Shown here: positions 6,594-7,220 of the stretch, one piece after another
Numbering within the stretch: the stretch's first letter is position 1
How the letters are laid out: each line of letters opens with the position of its first letter
Source of the DNA: Pseudomonadota bacterium
GTDB lineage: Bacteria; Pseudomonadota; Gammaproteobacteria; Burkholderiales; Burkholderiaceae_D
Reading direction: 5' to 3'
DNA: 7,220 nucleotides
Assembly (NCBI GenBank): GCA_023422955.1
Contig: JAFAGG010000048.1
Location: 1 to 7,220, forward strand
The notes under the pieces: model-generated
The model's input: only the letters and a program-made list of their open reading frames with translations
The model's database searches: none
Told to the model about the DNA's origin: nothing
Program-made: the position numbers and the translations under genes

Positions 6594-6654
6594 GGAAAGG
6601 CAATGCTAAACCTGAATGAATAGTAGAAGAGCGAACCGACCTAATTTGTTCGAG

Positions 6655-6691
6655 CCGCTGTACCTGATTTTGTCGGGTATGGCGGTTTTTT
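6655..6691 (+). terminator. Intrinsic terminator of nrdAB
   Basis: CCGCTGTACC (6655-6664) pairs with GGTATGGCGG (6676-6685) over ten positions, including two G-U wobbles, around an 11-base loop. Six T residues (6686-6691) follow at once. This is a standard Rho-independent terminator, about 140 bases after the nrdB stop. Confidence 0.8.
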
Positions 6692-6732
6692 CTTCGAAAA
6701 ATGGTTCGTGCGTTTCATTACGGAATTCTGAT

Positions 6733-6758
6733 GCCGGCAGGCTTGCCGGCGTTTTTTT
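6733..6758 (+). terminator. Second intrinsic terminator
   Basis: GCCGGCA (6733-6739) pairs with TGCCGGC (6744-6750) around GGCT; one base later a run of seven T residues follows (6752-6758). The GC-rich stem makes this a stronger terminator than the one 40 bases upstream. It either backs up nrdAB termination or ends a transcript I cannot otherwise identify. The right arm CTTGCCGGC (6742-6750) is repeated at 6762-6770. Confidence 0.85.
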
Positions 6759-6760
6759 GA

Positions 6761-6920
6761 TCTTGCCGGCCGCTGAGCGGTAAAGGCAAGAACCAATATG
6801 GCTGAAGCGCTGCATGGACGAGGAGATGCAGCAGTTCAGCTGGTGCCGAATTCATTAGCGCAAGCATCGCGCTTGCGCCGATGAATAATTCGCCTGATTC
6901 ATTGCGCGCGGTGGATCAGG
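6761..6920 (+). ncRNA. Array of four adjacent hairpins, candidate structured RNA or leader
   Basis: Almost every base falls in one of four abutting stem-loops. The first (6761-6791) has TCTTGCC/GGCAAGA outside CCGC/GCGG with a TGA loop. The second (6801-6840, extendable to 6792-6844) has GCTGAA/TTCAGC outside GCTGCAT/ATGCAGC with loop GGACGAGGAG. The third (6847-6892) has an 8-bp core GCGCAAGC/GCTTGCGC and an A/T-rich base, about 17 bp in all. The fourth (6893-6920) is a 10-bp stem from CCTGAT/ATCAGG inward. I see no convincing open reading frame here. The array starts right after a terminator and ends 49 bases before the H1-like start, so it may be that gene's 5' leader, a separate small RNA, or an intergenic repeat family. 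No clear promoter or terminator of its own was found, and the RNA type is unrecognised. Confidence 0.35.
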
Positions 6921-6969
6921 GGGGTTTCTAATTTGTAGATTGATTTTCCATCACGTGAAGGAGAAACAA

Positions 6970-7220
6970 ATGGCAACAGCAGCAAAGAAAAAGCCGGCAG
7001 CGAAAAAAGCCGCCGCTAAAAAACCTGTAGCTAAAAAAGCCGCCGCTAAAAAGCCAGTGGCGAAGAAAGCTGCAGCCAAGAAGCCGGTAGCGAAAAAAGC
7101 TGTAGCTAAAAAGCCTGTGGCCAAGAAGGCTGTAGCCAAAAAGCCTGCTGCAAAGCCTGCCGCTGCTGCTCCCGAGGTAAAGACTGTCCTCAATCCGGCA
7201 GCTGCCTGGCCTTTCCCGAC
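6970..7220 (+). CDS. Histone H1-like Lys/Ala/Pro-rich DNA-binding protein (3' partial)
   Basis: The reading frame runs off the window after 83 complete codons. Visible residues 2-63 are almost only Lys, Ala, Pro and Val, resembling the C-terminal tail of eukaryotic H1 and bacterial H1-like proteins of the HctB/BpH1 kind. Such proteins bind DNA non-specifically through their charge and compact or organise the nucleoid. Five tandem decapeptides of the type AAAKKPVAKK cover residues 14-63. Then follows a less basic segment containing EVKTVLNPAAAWPFP; from memory, similar tails occur in short Burkholderiales homologues and lie near the C-terminus, so the gene may end shortly after the window. The ATG has AAGGAG at 6958-6963, six bases upstream. 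Synonymous codons differ between repeats, arguing against very recent duplication. An AlgP-like name is also used for such repeat proteins; the exact role is unknown. Confidence 0.8.
   Translation, partial: MATAAKKKPAAKKAAAKKPVAKKAAAKKPVAKKAAAKKPVAKKAVAKKPVAKKAVAKKPAAKPAAAAPEVKTVLNPAAAWPFP
7009..7158 (+). repeat. Five 30-base repeats encoding AAAKKPVAKK decapeptides
   Basis: Units start at 7009, 7039, 7069, 7099 and 7129. At protein level units 1-3 are identical (AAAKKPVAKK), unit 4 begins AVA, and unit 5 is AVAKKPAAKP. At DNA level they differ at many synonymous sites, mixing AAA/AAG and GCC/GCT/GCA/GCG. A half-unit KKPAAKK precedes them. Such arrays commonly vary in copy number between strains by slippage or recombination. 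Confidence 0.85.

Noticed and set aside
6606..6815. 69-codon minus-strand frame across the terminators
   Set aside because: It spans two clear terminators and a hairpin, its Lys/Phe-rich patches come from the T-runs, and nothing in the protein is recognisable.
6761..6920. 6S RNA or tmRNA as an identity for the hairpin array
   Set aside because: 6S RNA is one long hairpin with a central bubble, and tmRNA has a tRNA-like end and tag frame. Separate adjacent stem-loops fit neither.
7009..7158. CRISPR-like regular repeats
   Set aside because: The 30-base periodicity is coding, in frame, without unique spacers between repeats.
6951..7193. Minus-strand frame that looks like a hydrophobic Ala/Phe/Gly membrane protein
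   Set aside because: It is the reverse complement of the Lys/Ala/Pro repeats, which automatically read as Phe/Ala/Gly. The plus-strand frame has a good ribosome site and a known protein type.

Overview
The window looks like chromosomal DNA of a betaproteobacterium, most likely Burkholderiales and close to Oxalobacteraceae (Herminiimonas, Janthinobacterium or Collimonas type). I infer this from protein resemblance: a PilR-type regulator, a long class Ia NrdA with two N-terminal ATP-cone regions, an NrdB that begins and ends in LSWD, and a Lys/Ala/Pro-rich histone H1-like protein. All genes are on the + strand. There is no mobile element, CRISPR array, tRNA or rRNA, and the gene content is mostly conserved housekeeping.

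Layout. Positions 1-1293 hold the 3' part of pilR, a sigma-54 response regulator for type IV pili. ampD (1280-1900) overlaps its end by 14 bases and encodes the anhydro-muropeptide amidase of cell-wall recycling. A 369-base intergenic region (1901-2269) is the control region of the ribonucleotide reductase genes. It has a sigma-70-like promoter whose -10 lies inside a palindromic NrdR box, a second NrdR box 31 bases downstream, and a long leader with several hairpins. nrdA (2270-5179) and nrdB (5334-6515) encode the large and small subunits of class Ia ribonucleotide reductase. A 454-base gap (6516-6969) holds a structured nrdB 3' UTR, two intrinsic terminators, and a run of four adjacent hairpins (6761-6920) that no gene explains. 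The window ends inside a histone H1-like gene (6970 to beyond 7220) built of decapeptide repeats.

How the genes work together. NrdA and NrdB make deoxyribonucleotides in one complex. The tandem NrdR boxes suggest that the ATP/dATP-sensing repressor NrdR controls transcription, while the N-terminal ATP-cone of NrdA gives allosteric dATP feedback on the enzyme. pilR and ampD appear to share a transcript by overlap, although their known functions differ.

The least explained parts are the four-hairpin array at 6761-6920, the 17-bp leader hairpin at 2160-2203, and an abrupt leucine-codon switch in the last third of nrdB.
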